Notes under the pieces: generated by a model
The model's input: the letters and a program-made list of their open reading frames with translations, nothing else
Told to the model about the DNA's origin: nothing
The model's database searches: none
NCBI GenBank assembly: GCA_050084515.1
Contig: CM114273.1
Span: forward strand, 28,086,001 to 28,150,000
DNA from: Blasia pusilla
Lineage: Eukaryota > Marchantiophyta > Marchantiopsida > Blasiales
Direction: 5' to 3'
Length of the DNA: 64,000 nt
Program-made: the position numbers and the translations under genes
In this document: piece after piece, positions 1-10,972 of the stretch
How the letters are laid out: every line of letters starts with the position of its first letter
Numbering within the stretch: position 1 is the stretch's first letter

Positions 1-567
1 GATGGATGTGGGAACAATGCCCCGCCCTACAAGAGACCATGGATATAAGTAGCATAATATAAAAACTCATACATGACCTTCTCATACTATAGTGCATAAG
101 TGAAAGGTTCACATCTACCCAAGATGGTTGTTGAGATATATGAGCATTTGTTGGCCATGCTTGCTGAGGTTGAGCATTTATAGGCCACGTTGGTAATGGT
201 AATTCCATCACCATAGGAAGCCACCAAGGAATTCCACTTTGAGACCAAGGTGGAGGAGGGAATGTTCCTTTCTGTGGGGTGGCTTGTGATGTAGAACCTT
301 CATATCCCTGCAATTGCAAACATGGAATCTTAATCATTTGTTTCTTGTGAAGTGATATATGATGATAAAAAAAAAAATTCCAACATAGAGATGAATGGCT
401 CCTTGAAATAGTGGATATGTACCTTGTCTAGTGGAGTTGATTTTTTTTCCCATGTTTTGGTTGTTGTGTTTCTGGTCTTGGGGGGTCGGAGCTCTCTCCC
501 TTTGTTGTACCCTACACAACATTCCATAATCACAAAAAATTAACAAGCAAATTCAAATCCACAATCT

Positions 568-1493
568 TCAAATAGAATAGTTTATTTCAAGAGTTGGTTG
601 GAATCCAATTGCCCTCTCATCCTCTAGCCATGCCTCATTGTCATCATCATCGGAGGCGTAATGTCCCATCCGAGCAACAAAGGAACTGTCTTGTACTTTT
701 GCTTTGCCCGCCAATCTTGAGTTGCGCCTTGGGAGGAGAATAGAATCCAAAGAGCACATTGCCTCCTTCCTCTTGTGAATTGTTGGCACCTTAAACCTTA
801 CAAAAAAGATAAGTAAGAGCAAGGGGCCTAAAACTTGCAATACACGAACTAAAATGCAGAAGCATTTTATCTTTCCATCAATATTTACAACAAGCGCTAC
901 ATGTACATGTCTGAACTTAATGGGCAAAAAATGATTATAGTGTCTTACCAATCTGTCAATCTAGCAAACAAGAGTGCTTCTCGTGCCTTTCTCTCCCTCA
1001 CATTACGAGCTCATTGTTCCTTATAAGGGTTTGGAGCAGACCCTGAACTCGGGGAATTATTAACCTCTAGATTTGGTGTCGTATTAGCAGATATACAAAC
1101 ATGTTCTCCACTAACGTGAGGAGAGGACTCACGTGCATACTTTCCCTGGCTAAATTCACCTTCAAATCCACCCCCACTAGGTGAACTTGGGAGTGGTTCC
1201 CGTAAGCCATCTTTTAAATCGCTGTAATGTCCAATTGTATGCACTAGTATTTCACTTCTCTTGTTTGTTTCCCCATCCTTCGACTCCCCTATTGCATCAC
1301 AAAGGCCTTCAGTGTAGATCATAGCCTCTAGAGATCGTCGATCTCCAAGATCCTTGCACTTCATGATACCACTCATATTGCCACCACCTCCTCTCCCACT
1401 TGGAAATCTGGCTTTGATATCATAACAATCTAAGCCACAATGCCTATCAACACGAAACAAAACAAACCTGCAAAGGATCTTCAAAGGAGGCAC
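568..1493 (-). pseudogene. Unrecognised ORFs downstream of the CACTA transposase
   Basis: Two minus-strand ORFs (1011-1493 and 568-951) follow the DUF4216 piece. Neither shows a domain I recognise. The first is rich in Gly and Ser with an acidic, polar middle. The second ends in an acidic stretch (SDDDDNEAWLEDERA). Their position suggests the 3' part of the CACTA transcription unit, possibly the second element protein, but nothing in the sequence proves that. Positions 1-567 hold no coding signal I can support. Confidence 0.25.
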
Positions 1494-1617
1494 TTATACA
1501 ATGAATATCAAACAATAAAATATGCACATGGTAAATTCCGCATGGTCAAATAACACTAGAGATGCAAGAATTCATTACTCAATGGTCCATAGTCTGGTCC
1601 CTTGCAAACCAAATAGT

Positions 1618-2466
1618 TTACTCCCAACCCCCTTCATCCTCCTCTGAATCTAGATCCTCAAGGACAATTTCAAGCTCGTCTGAAACATGGATAATAGGGA
1701 CATGTTGAACATCTCCTCGAGCTGCAATAAGCTCAGATTGTGTCAACTCCCTTGATCCAAGAGCATTGGTCACTCGTAACCCTCCAGGATCTGATAGAGG
1801 CATCTGGAGACTAGGAATTTCATTCAATGGTATACCCCATGCTCTTTCATTATCTCCAAAAAAAACTCGATGAGATCTAGCTTCCTTCTTTAAGACTATT
1901 CTCCACCCATCACCCTCATGGCAGTCATCATAAAATACCTGCTCAACTTGGGATGGAAACACAAATGGCTGGTGGTTAAGAGGGGCACATGATTTCAAGT
2001 TAGCAAGAATGAATCCTTCCTTATCCATCTTCATCGAAGGATTTCTTCCTCCCCAATTTGAACTCATCCACCTCCCTCTCATCAATATAATAGCCTGATC
2101 CACAAGGCCATAATCCAAAGGAAGTATCTCTACCAATATCCCAACATATGAATATGCACAATTCCGAACACTTTTGGAATCATCAAAAAATATGGCCTCG
2201 ATTCCATTGTCATAAGTAGAGAATGTAATAACACCCTGCGGTCCCTCTACCCTATAATGATTTCCATAAGCTTTCATACTTTTGAATGAAAGCACCTTTG
2301 GATGTGGAGGGATTGACAAGGCATGCACTTCAATGTCCACCACTCCTAATCCATCTAACTGATCTTGGGTAACAGTAGCCCGTATCCATTGAGCTAAAGG
2401 TATATCAATAGATGTTGCTTCATGTTTCCTGTTCATCAATGTACAATAACATGCATTGTGAGCCAC
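1618..2466 (-). CDS. CACTA transposase C-terminal part, DUF4216-like
   Basis: This 282-residue ORF contains a tract with the pattern of DUF4216, the C-terminal domain of plant CACTA transposases: a tyrosine-rich start (CAYSYVGILVEI), a hydrophobic strand followed by RGRW, and later VEQVFYDDCHEGDGWRIVL, which matches the family's AEQVFY...W.VVLK pattern. The final 30 residues are strongly acidic. It lies 3' of the DUF4218-like piece on the same strand, as in complete elements. It is probably an exon or fragment of the transposase and not an independent gene. The start codon shown is only the first Met of the open frame. Confidence 0.7.
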   Translation of the reverse strand: MAHNACYCTLMNRKHEATSIDIPLAQWIRATVTQDQLDGLGVVDIEVHALSIPPHPKVLSFKSMKAYGNHYRVEGPQGVITFSTYDNGIEAIFFDDSKSVRNCAYSYVGILVEILPLDYGLVDQAIILMRGRWMSSNWGGRNPSMKMDKEGFILANLKSCAPLNHQPFVFPSQVEQVFYDDCHEGDGWRIVLKKEARSHRVFFGDNERAWGIPLNEIPSLQMPLSDPGGLRVTNALGSRELTQSELIAARGDVQHVPIIHVSDELEIVLEDLDSEEDEGGWE

Positions 2467-2642
2467 TCAATTTTGCTAACTTTCCTCCAATACATTCGTA
2501 AGATAAGAGTCACATCATGTTCCCTTTGTATTATAAAAGACTTGAGAATAATTTACTTGATCCATTCAACCATGGCCTCAATATTATGTAAGATGTAGCT
2601 ATGTGCTAAGTTTAGCATCTTTGGTGATAATTGAATAGGCAC

Positions 2643-3476
2643 TCATGCTCCCTCAAGCTTTTCACCAACCACTCCATCATCCTCTTCTGCATCCCAGACT
2701 CGGGTCCTAACATCCTCAAACCGTCTCATATACTCTGTTACAAAACCCAGTGCCTCATCCTTAATGTAACCTTCAGCCGTACACCCCTCAAGGCGAGCCA
2801 TAGATCTCACATACTTCTTCATGTACCCTATATACCGTTCCATAGGATACATCCATCGACAAGATACTGGCCCACATATGTCTAACTCGTCAACAACATG
2901 GGACAAAAGATGTCTCATAACATCAAAGAACATCGAGGGAAAATGCATCTCAAGAAGACACAAAGTGATAGCAATCTCTTCACGAAGTTTGTTAAATTGA
3001 GAAGGATCATAAACCTTCACACAAACCATCTTAAAAAATTTACATAACCTAAAGATAGTCATCATGATTGGATCTTTCATAAGGCCACGAAGGCAATGTG
3101 GGAGGATTTGTTGTATCATCACATGATAGTCATGTGATTTCATATTGCCCAACTTTCGATGAATTACATGCTTCCGTAGTTCACCAGAATACCCAATAGG
3201 GACTTTAAAATTTTCTACTTGTAATAGGAAGATGGTCAATTCTACCTGAGATAGACAATAATCAGCATCAGGCTTCACAAGGCCTTTGGCTCTAGAAGGA
3301 TGCGATTGTAACCACAAATGAGGTCGGATTCCACGAGCCTCCATGTCTTTCCTCACTTTGAAAATATCCTTCAATCCAAACAATGTCTTCACCAAGTTCT
3401 CAACAATGTTCTTCTCCACATGCATAACATCTAAAGTGTTTCGAATAAGAAGGTGTTGGAAACTGATTAAGGTCAA
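2643..3476 (-). pseudogene. CACTA transposase middle part, DUF4218-like
   Basis: The ORF begins with the Tnp2/DUF4218 junction signature NTLDVMHVEKNIVENLVKTL (plant relatives read LDVMHIEKNVCDSLIGTLL). It continues with MKSHDYHVMIQQILPHCLRG and with CRWMYPMERYIGYMKKYVRS, both strongly conserved in DUF4218 (compare HDCHVLMTQLLPVAIRG and MYPFERYMGILKGYVRN). It is separated from the Tnp2 part (3646-4742) by about 170 non-coding bases, which may be an intron or decay. It ends in an acidic tail. Confidence 0.85.
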
Positions 3477-3645
3477 ATAAGACTCTTTTGAATAAAACTA
3501 TGCAACTTACTAGTCAACTAGAATGCTAGCAAGAAAACATGATATCTGAAAACATACCACAAATGTAAATTGCACTAGAAATTAGCTAGGATACTCCCCA
3601 GTAAGGCAAATCAAACAGTATGCTGCGCCTTTTCACTCCCGTCCT

Positions 3646-4742
3646 CTAATGAGGATTGTCCACACCACCCTCTCTTCCTCCAACTTCGTCATATAATGCC
3701 TTCTCCTTTGCCCATTCCAGGATTTCATGAGCACTACATCTCAAAATAGCTAGTCTAAACTCTACAACTCCATTAAAATGTACACCAAATCTTCGTCCTT
3801 GCCAAGGATGTGTCATTGCAAGATTATGACGATGACCAATAAATATGGGCTTACCACAAGATTTTGAAAAGTGGGAATCAACTCGAGGGCCGCATATAGC
3901 ACAAGCAAGCTTCCCATCATGGCTTTGCCCAGCTATTGTGCCATAGGCCAGGTAGTCGTTGATTGTCCAAAGAATAGTAGCCCTGAATGTGAATTGCCAT
4001 GAGCCACCTAGTTTTTGAACATCATGGAAAGGCACCCCTTTCCACATCTGCTGGAATTCTTCCACTAAGGGGGCCAAGTATGTGTTGATATTTCTGCCAT
4101 TTACACTCTCCCTACCTGGTAGAATCATGGTTAACATCACAAAATTTTTTTTTTGTTTGTAGCCAAGGAGGCAAATTGTAGTTGACTAAAAGTATTGGCC
4201 ATGTCGAACATGAACTAGATTTCTCAGAAAAGGGATTAACTCCATCAAGAGCCAATCCAAATCTACAATTCCTCTTCTTAGCACCAAAGTTGAGATACAA
4301 ATTGTCAACGTGTGCCCATGCCTTACTATCAGCCGTATGTCTGACCAGCGAGTTAGAGCTCTTATTCTCTGGTTCCCAAGTTAATATTTGGGACAAAGAT
4401 TGACATCAAAACATCCGCTCCATTTTTGGTATTACTGGAAAGTGTCGTACTACTTTGCAAGGGACCAATGATCTACCAACTGTTTTGAATCGTGACTTTC
4501 CACAATGAGGGAAGTTTTCTAGACCTGATAGATCTTTGCAAAATAAAAACACACCCATCAGGACAAGCATGAAATGAATTGTACCCCATCCCCAACCTCC
4601 CAATAAGTTTTTTTGCTAAGTAATAGCTAGAGGGTACCAGATTTCCTGTTGGCAAGACCATTTTACCAAGAAGTTTTAAGATCACATCTATTGCAACATT
4701 AGGAACACCATGGGTAGTTTGGATATTGAAGACAAGCATCAC
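3646..4742 (-). pseudogene. CACTA transposase core (Tnp2 family), frameshifted
   Basis: Three overlapping minus-strand frames together give a Tnp2 domain. Upstream, 4473-4742 reads SSYYLAKKLIGRLGMGYNSF and HACPDGC (relatives: KSYYEAKKLIRDLGLGYEKIHACPNDC). Frame 4406-4603 adds the next strand, ending PKMERMF. Then 4112-4396 reads RHTADSKAWAHVD and RFGLALDGVNPF followed by VNYNLPPWLQTKKKF. Finally 3646-4140 gives MILPGRESVNGRNINTYLAP and the GQSHDGKLACAICG cysteine motif. At least two frame changes separate these blocks, so no functional transposase is made from this copy. Parts of the gaps could be introns, but the frame change inside the PPWL-to-ILPG stretch looks like true damage. Confidence 0.85.
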
Positions 4743-4747
4743 AAACC

Positions 4748-5752
4748 CTAGTACAGAGGTCTTTGCATTGGGAAATAATGGCTGCAGGCTTTGGCCAACT
4801 CATCAAATTCATAGGATTGGTTAAGGATGGGCAGATCATGGGAATTGCCTTCTTGACACCCTATGTCATCCATAGGGATTGGAGTATCCCCGCCTTCTTC
4901 ATCATGTAATTGGTCATACTTATGGAAAATGTTACCAAGCATCTGATTGATGTCAGTGTCAACATCTACTTGCGGGTCTCGTTGACCCACAGATAAGGAG
5001 TCCTTCATGATTGTGGCACAACGTAAGATTTCCTCCCCATGCTTCTTAAACTTGGCATGGTCATATGCAAGTCCTTCCTCATCACAAGAGTCCCATCCCT
5101 CCTTATTCTTTGGAATTCGACACCATTCAGAGCGTCCAAACTTCCTCAAGTGTTCTTGTACCTTCTGGATGGTCATGGTAGCCCCACCCTTCTCTCACTA
5201 TCCTCTATCCCATACACCAATATCTCTACAGAGACCCGTAAAACAAGGGCATACCAATCCATAAGCCAAAGTGTAAGGATGTTTGCGAGAGCAAACAACG
5301 TTGCCTATGGAAATGGCCAATTTATCGTGATATAACTCAATGGAGAATTTACTTCCTCCATTAGTGCATGCCATTGCACATTGAATTTGAGCAAGAGAGA
5401 TCTCTATTGTTTTCCTGGAGATCCCTCTCTTCTTACCCTCTTTATCATGGCAAATATGCATCGTGCACTTGCTGACGACAGCACCAATACCTAACCATAG
5501 TAATAAAAACTCTAGGGTACCCATATCCATGCACCAATCCTCCGAACATAAGTAGATATGCTTATGTAGAGGGTTATAATACCACACGGGATGAACCCAC
5601 GCAACCATACTTTTCTTGCACAAAGAATCCTCGTAGCAAATACAAGATGCCACATCTGGATCGAGTATGGAGAGCATATGAAATAGTTTTTGGTGGAATT
5701 TTCCTAGCGAAATCTCCCCTTGTAACCATTTGAACCAAGAAGTATCAGGCAT
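4748..5752 (-). pseudogene. CACTA transposase N-terminal, transposase-associated zinc domain
   Basis: The ORF 5198-5752 starts MPDTSWFKWLQGEISLGKF and ends with a CPCFTGLC motif, which fits the C-P-C-x3-C zinc motif of the plant transposase-associated domain. After a stop, the next frame (4748-5176) opens with VQEHLRKFGRSEWCRIP, matching the VREHL..KGF segment that follows that motif in the family, and then runs into an acidic linker. The middle of the first ORF (residues 30-150) does not look like any family I know. A frame break at about 5190 separates the two halves. Confidence 0.6.
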
Positions 5753-6049
5753 ACTCCAAGATGGAGAACTAACTCATCCTGCTTCAAATCGACGATATAA
5801 TCGGCCACACTTTATAAAAGTTCTTTGCTCTTCTCCTAAGTTCAATCCAAAAATCCTTTACATTCCTATAGAAAATCAAAACCACACATGTACACATAAG
5901 TTTATTCATACCACTCACGAGATGGATCTTTTCACTTATAGTAGGAGTGGAAAAGATTATCATACTTTCCAATCAACAACATAGGAGAGCTCAACCATTA
6001 TCACCCTACAGAGAATTGAACAAAGAAATTATGAAATTTATTTTGAAAT

Positions 6050-7740
6050 AGAGGAGAGCTGAACCATTTTCACCAATTGAACAAAGGAATTATTACACCC
6101 TATGTATCAATAGGCCTGAAGCGGTATAAGCATGATCGGAAATACTCTGAGGATATTGAAAGCACAACAATGGACAAATTCTGAACAGGTTGAGGTTATG
6201 CACAAGATCTATGATGGCAAGCCTCTCTCTCTCTCTCTGTGGCACAGTCCAACCAGGGCACGGGTCTCTGGTCACAAGGCTACGACAGACACTACTTAAT
6301 GAGTACAGTCTCTCTCTCTCTCTGAAATGAACATCTAATTGACACATAATTCATCAAGCCTACAACCTAAAAAAAGGTAGTGTTGAAATGTGGAACCCTA
6401 CTTCCTATAATTCTTTGACCTACCACATCCACTCACTCAACTTCCGTAGCTCATATCCCGGTTGGCTGCAATGCCATTGGAAATTTCTCGATACAAAAAA
6501 TATAACAAGAACACATGCTCAAACAACGACATTGAAAGCGGCTTTATCTTAGTTTCTGGAAAATCACAAAACTTTATACAATTTGAAAAGTTAAGAGTGA
6601 GAGACACTAGTACCTAAGACTGGTTCACTCTCTCTCTCTCTGGGGAACCGAACTTCTAAAACCGTTGAGGATTCCGAGGAGACAGTTGTCGAGCCTGTGG
6701 ATATCTGACCCATACCAGTGAGGGAGCAAGTCCCTACATTAGAGGCACGTCGACCAAATGGCAAGAAAGAGCACAACGGGGACAGTGCGGTCATAGATTC
6801 TCCCGCTTTTCTACACGAGAATTCCAAGATGCCACTCTCTTCTTTCCTACCGGGTACCTCTTTTGTATAGTGATTCGTTCTCAACAGATCAGTTTACACA
6901 ACCTTAAGGATGCTAATATTTATGAAGATGATCGATATCTTGCCGCTCTAGGGGATTCAAACTTCATACATGTGGTGCATTTTCCTGCAGCAGGTTATCG
7001 CTGGGTAGTGAAATTTTAGGAAAGAGAATCTACTGCTAAATTTCTCCTCTACTTTCAAAGAGAACACATCTATAGGGTATGCAGCCAAACCGAGAGGCGT
7101 GACAGAAAAAACACTTTGCAATGAGAAGTATTCAATCGAAATTCTGCCAAGCCTTGGGTGTCTTTGTAAAAGTGAAATCCCTATCTCGGCGATCAGACTG
7201 AGAAGGTTTGCTTGCGTCTTTACCAACTCTTTAAATCAGTAGACTCTAGATTGAGTCGCCTAGGCTAGCTAACACAGAATGTAGACATCCGAGTTGAACA
7301 CGAGAAACTTGACAGAGAACAAATCTGATCAAATCCACTTGGGCAATCAGACATACTCCATCAAGCATGTATTTCAAGAGCACGCGTGGAGCCAACATCA
7401 AAATAGTTGCAGCAATATATGGAGTTTCCTAGCCAGCTACCAATCTGACGGAACCGAGGAGCCAAGATCATAATAACGGCAATAACATAGCTGCCCAACT
7501 AGCTACCAATGTGACATTTTTCTTGAAAACATCGGCCTAGCTGTAGAGAGAGAGAGAGATTTCATACTCGCATACTCACATGTCATTACGAGATGGCAAA
7601 GTTCTTGTAGCGCCGCGTTTAAAAGAGTAAAAAATTGTCACTCATCCTCTATTTTCTCCACACGGGTTCACAAACGTGTTGCTTCATAAAACCTCCCTTT
7701 GAACGCACCCTCCTTGCTCATTGTCTATGCTGTTGGTGAG
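6050..7740. other. Non-coding stretch with CT/GA microsatellites
   Basis: No reading frame here looks coding. Short pure CT runs occur at about 6221-6240, 6309-6325 and 6629-6645, and a GA run at about 7546-7557. The rest is unremarkable sequence inside the presumed CACTA element, upstream of its transposase frames. Confidence 0.4.
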
Positions 7741-7742
7741 TT

Positions 7743-7880
7743 TCGTCGTTAGGGGGAGGAATGCCCCCTTCTTCCTTTTCTGGTCCTGTTGTGGCCTTCA
7801 GGTTTTGACTCTTTGAGTCCCCCTCTTTTGTACTTCCGATGGGTTTTCCATCACTCGTTTTTATCGAAGTGCATCTTCGC
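7743..7880 (+). repeat. Dispersed repeat, inverted copy at about 30685-30815
   Basis: About 130 bases, from the TCGTTAGGGGG segment to TTTTTATCGAAGTGCATC, recur in reverse complement at about 30685-30815 with few differences (for example CCTGTTGTGGCC against CGTGTTGTGGCC). A short related motif, AATAAAAACGCTTGATGG, also occurs at about 63720. The family is unknown. It may be part of an LTR or a MITE. Confidence 0.6.
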
Positions 7881-8499
7881 TCATAAGCTTTGGCATCACC
7901 TTTCCCTCTCTATCATCTCTCTTAGGTGGTAGGGTTCATGAAAAAAAAGGTGGAAATGTGCAACGAGACGTTTAGCCACTTCAAAATCCCCACTCTTTCC
8001 TGGAAAACACCGACAACACAACCACTCCCTAATCCCCGCTCTCAGTTCAAAAATCCCGAATAGCCCTCTTAGTGGCGCTTGGCCTTGCCCGCGCTCTCTC
8101 AAGAATCTCGATTGCCACAAACGGCCCGACCATGACTTATCAAGCTTTCGCACATTCATTTGGCCACTCCAAAATCACCCTTACGTCACGCATGAAGCTT
8201 TCAACAAAGATGCATCCATGTCTAACCTCCCTGAAACGTCCTCCACCGTATGGACAAAGATGTTTGCGTATCCAACTCTTGTGGACATGCTTGTAATATC
8301 CTGTAGAGTAACATCCTACACTACATCACATCCTATGCATAGATCATTGTTCTTTATTTTCGGGCCTACTCCTTAAGCAAGGTCAAAAAATCAGTGTTAG
8401 ACTATCTCAATGACTTGAAAGAATGCTACTTAAAGCCCTCTTTCCTCTCCAAGAATCCTCTTTTACCCCCCTTCCCCATCAAGCAAGGGTCCAAAAATT

Positions 8500-8868
8500 A
8501 GGAAACTTCTCCCATAGGAGCACCTCCACCCCAAGCACACAAGGACAAAGAAATAACTTCAAATGACCACTCTCACATGGAATTAAAATTTGTTAACCCT
8601 AAACAAGGTTTTTAATTGTTTGAATGATAATGGGGGCTAAAATGGAAGATCTGAATCGTTGAAGGTTTTTAGGGATTGTGTCATGAAACATCTCCCATAT
8701 GAGCACCTCCACCCCAAAAACACAAGGGAAAAGAAAAAACATTAAATGGATCACTCACACATATAATTAAAAATCATAAATCCTAAATAAGGTGTTAAAT
8801 TTTTTGAATGAGAATGGGAGCTAAAATGGAAAGTCTGAATTGTTGAAGTTATTGAGGTTTTTTGTGCC
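8500..8868. repeat. Tandem duplication, unit about 183 bp, two copies
   Basis: The segment containing GAGCACCTCCACCCCA at about 8518 recurs at about 8701. Both are followed by a matching run (ACACAAGG..AAAGAA, then AATTAAAA, then GTTTGAATG/TTTTGAATG, then GGGAGCTAAAATGGAA). The two units are diverged by substitutions and small indels and contain no open frame. Nothing indicates a function. Confidence 0.7.
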
Positions 8869-9129
8869 AAGGTTTGTGCCAAGTTTTAGCACCATCGCAT
8901 GGTAGGAAGAGAAGATACCTTCATTATATCATGAAATCACCCAAGGACTTGAAAGAATCAAAGCCCTCTTCTCCATCCAACACACCTCCTTTTTCCCCCT
9001 CCCAGAAATCGGAAAACATAACACAAATTAAAAAATCTTTGTGTCCAAGAATAAAAAAAAAGTTGGTGCGTAATTATATCCCAATATGATTAGAAAACAC
9101 CATGACATATAAAAGGTTCAAGTAATCAT

Positions 9130-9346
9130 TTAAACACGTTAGTCATTGTTTACGACTCATCATTACTACCCAAGTGCAATAAATATGATTAAAGGGTATT
9201 GATAACTACTTTAGTCATAAGGATATGACTAGGTGAGTTATACAAACCTTAAATGTTATGACTAAACCATTCAAGTCATAATTTAAGTCGTTCTTTCAGT
9301 GAATCATTCAAAGCCTAGTCATAAAAACCACTTATTTCTTCTAGTG
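9130..9346 (-). repeat. CACTA terminal inverted repeat and subterminal repeats
   Basis: Read on the minus strand, the segment starts CACTAGAAGAAATAAGTGG and then carries several copies of TATGACT or AGTCATA (near 9133, 9211, 9224, 9258, 9275 and 9316). This is the usual architecture of a CACTA end: a short terminal repeat beginning CACTA, then many short motifs bound by the element's DNA-binding protein. The base after the terminus belongs to a different reading frame that appears interrupted by the insertion. The 3-bp target duplication cannot be confirmed without the other end. Confidence 0.7.
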
Positions 9347-9966
9347 CAAGCTGTTTTCACTGGTATCCTATTCGAACTGAAGTTCCGATTGAGTTCCATT
9401 TTGCCTACAGACCATATTTGGCAAAGAGGCTCAATGCTCATTTCACTGCCAGTCACAAGGAGATAAATATATTCGTCTAGAACTGCTCTCCCCCCGCATG
9501 GAATATGTGGCATGTTGTGATGGTTTCCTATAAGAAAGGTAAACTCATGGCACGAGATGGTCTTGCGTCCTCTGAGTACTAGCTGAGATATAAAACGAGG
9601 TTGAGAAGAGGAGGTTGAAGAAGACCGACTTGAGATCGGTGTACGTAGGGGCTTGACGAAAGAAATATGCTGCAAGCCATAGAAGAGCTTCTAAAATTAA
9701 GGGTGCAAATACGACCAACATCTACTGGCTAATTACGGAATGAAGACTTGATGGACTTGAAAGTGAATGTAGGCGCCATCAGTATGTTCTTTTTCTTGAA
9801 GAAGGAGTTCTTTGTCTGGAGAAATTTCAGAGATTACTTCGACTAGCTCATTTTGCAACAAGAGCTCTATGTCAATGATGCACACATTCTCTTCGATATT
9901 ATGCTCAAGGAGAAGATGTACTTGAAGAAGTATCTTTTCGTGCACATATATATCGCTACACAACAT
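9347..9966 (-). pseudogene. Unrecognised minus-strand ORFs cut by the CACTA insertion
   Basis: A frame from 9675 downwards (IPCGGRAVLDEYIYLLVTG, then WSVGKMELNRNFSSNRIPVK) runs into the CACTA terminus at 9346 and finishes in element sequence. A second frame (9733-9966) lies just upstream and has an amphipathic, Glu/Leu-rich composition (LLLQNELVEVISEISPDKEL). Neither resembles a family I know. The second abuts the retroelement fragment at 9937-10245, and a similar Glu/Leu-rich ORF sits in the same relation to the element A end (14879-15085). Both may therefore be parts of one mobile element. Confidence 0.3.
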
Positions 9967-10245
9967 ACATCATTGGTCACATCCACACCACACAATACGG
10001 ATCTTCCCCACACACGGGTAGATCCACGCATGTACAAAATCAACTCATACATATACATAGAGATCACACAACCATCCCCCTAGCTGGTAGTTGGATCCCC
10101 CAAACTCTAGCTAGTAGATATCACATCTATAACATGAGCTACTATCGTATATACATCTCGGTTATATCCATCGTCCCGTGGGAACTACATCAAGAGGGGG
10201 GGGGGTCAGACATGAGATATGCCACCCTCGAGAACAACTAAGAAT
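9937..10245 (-). mobile_element. Fragment of the PHD-type Ty3/gypsy lineage (3' tail)
   Basis: On the minus strand, 10245 downwards reads GWHISCLTPPPL, then VPTGRW, then PRC after a stop. This matches the last part of the PHD finger that ends the integrase of element A (16027-16190). The following bases, down to 9937, match the region 15714-16010 downstream of that integrase in element A, including a CTAGCTGGT-GTT motif and the CATATATATCGCTACAC...CATAC tail. The fragment carries a run of 10 G at about 10197. It shows a third, older copy of the lineage. No LTR was recognised here. Confidence 0.55.
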
Positions 10246-10289
10246 GGCAAGCCAAATTTGATCTTCCTCTTGAAGAATTTTGTAGGACA

Positions 10290-10972
10290 TTGCAAGATTT
10301 ACTTCGATTGCGGAAGGCCAAAAAATTGACAAATGACTTTCTTGTATTTATGCACAAGGGAGTTATTGGTAGTATTGATAGAACCTCACCTAGATTTTTT
10401 CGGACTGTTGTAAATAGGGCGGTGGAAGAGGATGAGTGGGGTGTTCTTTACAACATAGTATTTGAAAATATGGTTAGCGCATCAAATGATTATGAGCGGC
10501 GCACCGTAAAAGATCTTGGAGAATTCTTTGGCGATGGATGTTGTCTTAATGCAAGCGAAAGATTAATGGTATTTTTTGTTGAAATCGAAAAACTCAAAAA
10601 TCTTATAGGCGCTTGCCAAAAAACATCCAATCTTGGTTTAGATTAATTCCTTGTATAGTCAAATTTCCAAGGACAGATCCAAAGTGAAAAAAGATTCGGA
10701 GTGGAGGATATCTGATGGTTGTCATAGCGACATTTCGCAATGGTATTATTGAGTCCACTCTAGACGAGCAACTCGCCACTATAAATAGGGTAGTGGGCAG
10801 AAAAGTTCTTCCCACCTCTCTCAGCAACATAAGAGATATTATCAACGAGGAGTACAGATTCCTTCCTACCCTCAGGGAGAACGAGTTTCAAATGGGTGAC
10901 CTAGTGGAGATTTTCAACAAGTTGTCAAAGGCGGGAGTGCGGAAGAATGCCATTAAGGTAAATCCAGGTTAA
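10290..10972 (+). CDS. Unrecognised ORF pair (possible gene or exon remnants)
   Basis: Two consecutive plus-strand ORFs (10290-10646, 118 codons, and 10715-10972, 85 codons) have protein-like composition with alternating hydrophobic and charged residues (VVNRAVEEDEWGVLYNIVFE; INEEYRFLPTLRENEFQMGD). I do not recognise the family. They sit between retroelement scraps, so they could be mobile-element remnants. The 68 bases between them could be a short intron or a frame break. Positions 10973-11750 show no coding signal. Confidence 0.3.

Larger units (their letters stand above)
1..9346 (-). mobile_element. Degenerate CACTA (En/Spm) DNA transposon, left end outside window
   Basis: Minus-strand ORFs between 5752 and 568 carry, in the usual order, a transposase-associated zinc domain, the Tnp2 transposase region, a DUF4218-like region and a DUF4216-like region. 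The upstream side ends at 9346 with a terminus that reads CACTAGAAGAAATAAG on the minus strand, the standard start of plant CACTA elements. Short AGTCATA/TATGACT motifs are scattered over the last 200 bases, as expected of subterminal transposase-binding repeats. The stretch 6050-9130 holds no gene I can support, only CT/GA microsatellites and local repeats, so it may contain nested insertions. The opposite terminus was not found and should lie left of position 1. The reading frame of the transposase is broken many times, so the copy is not autonomous. Confidence 0.78.
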
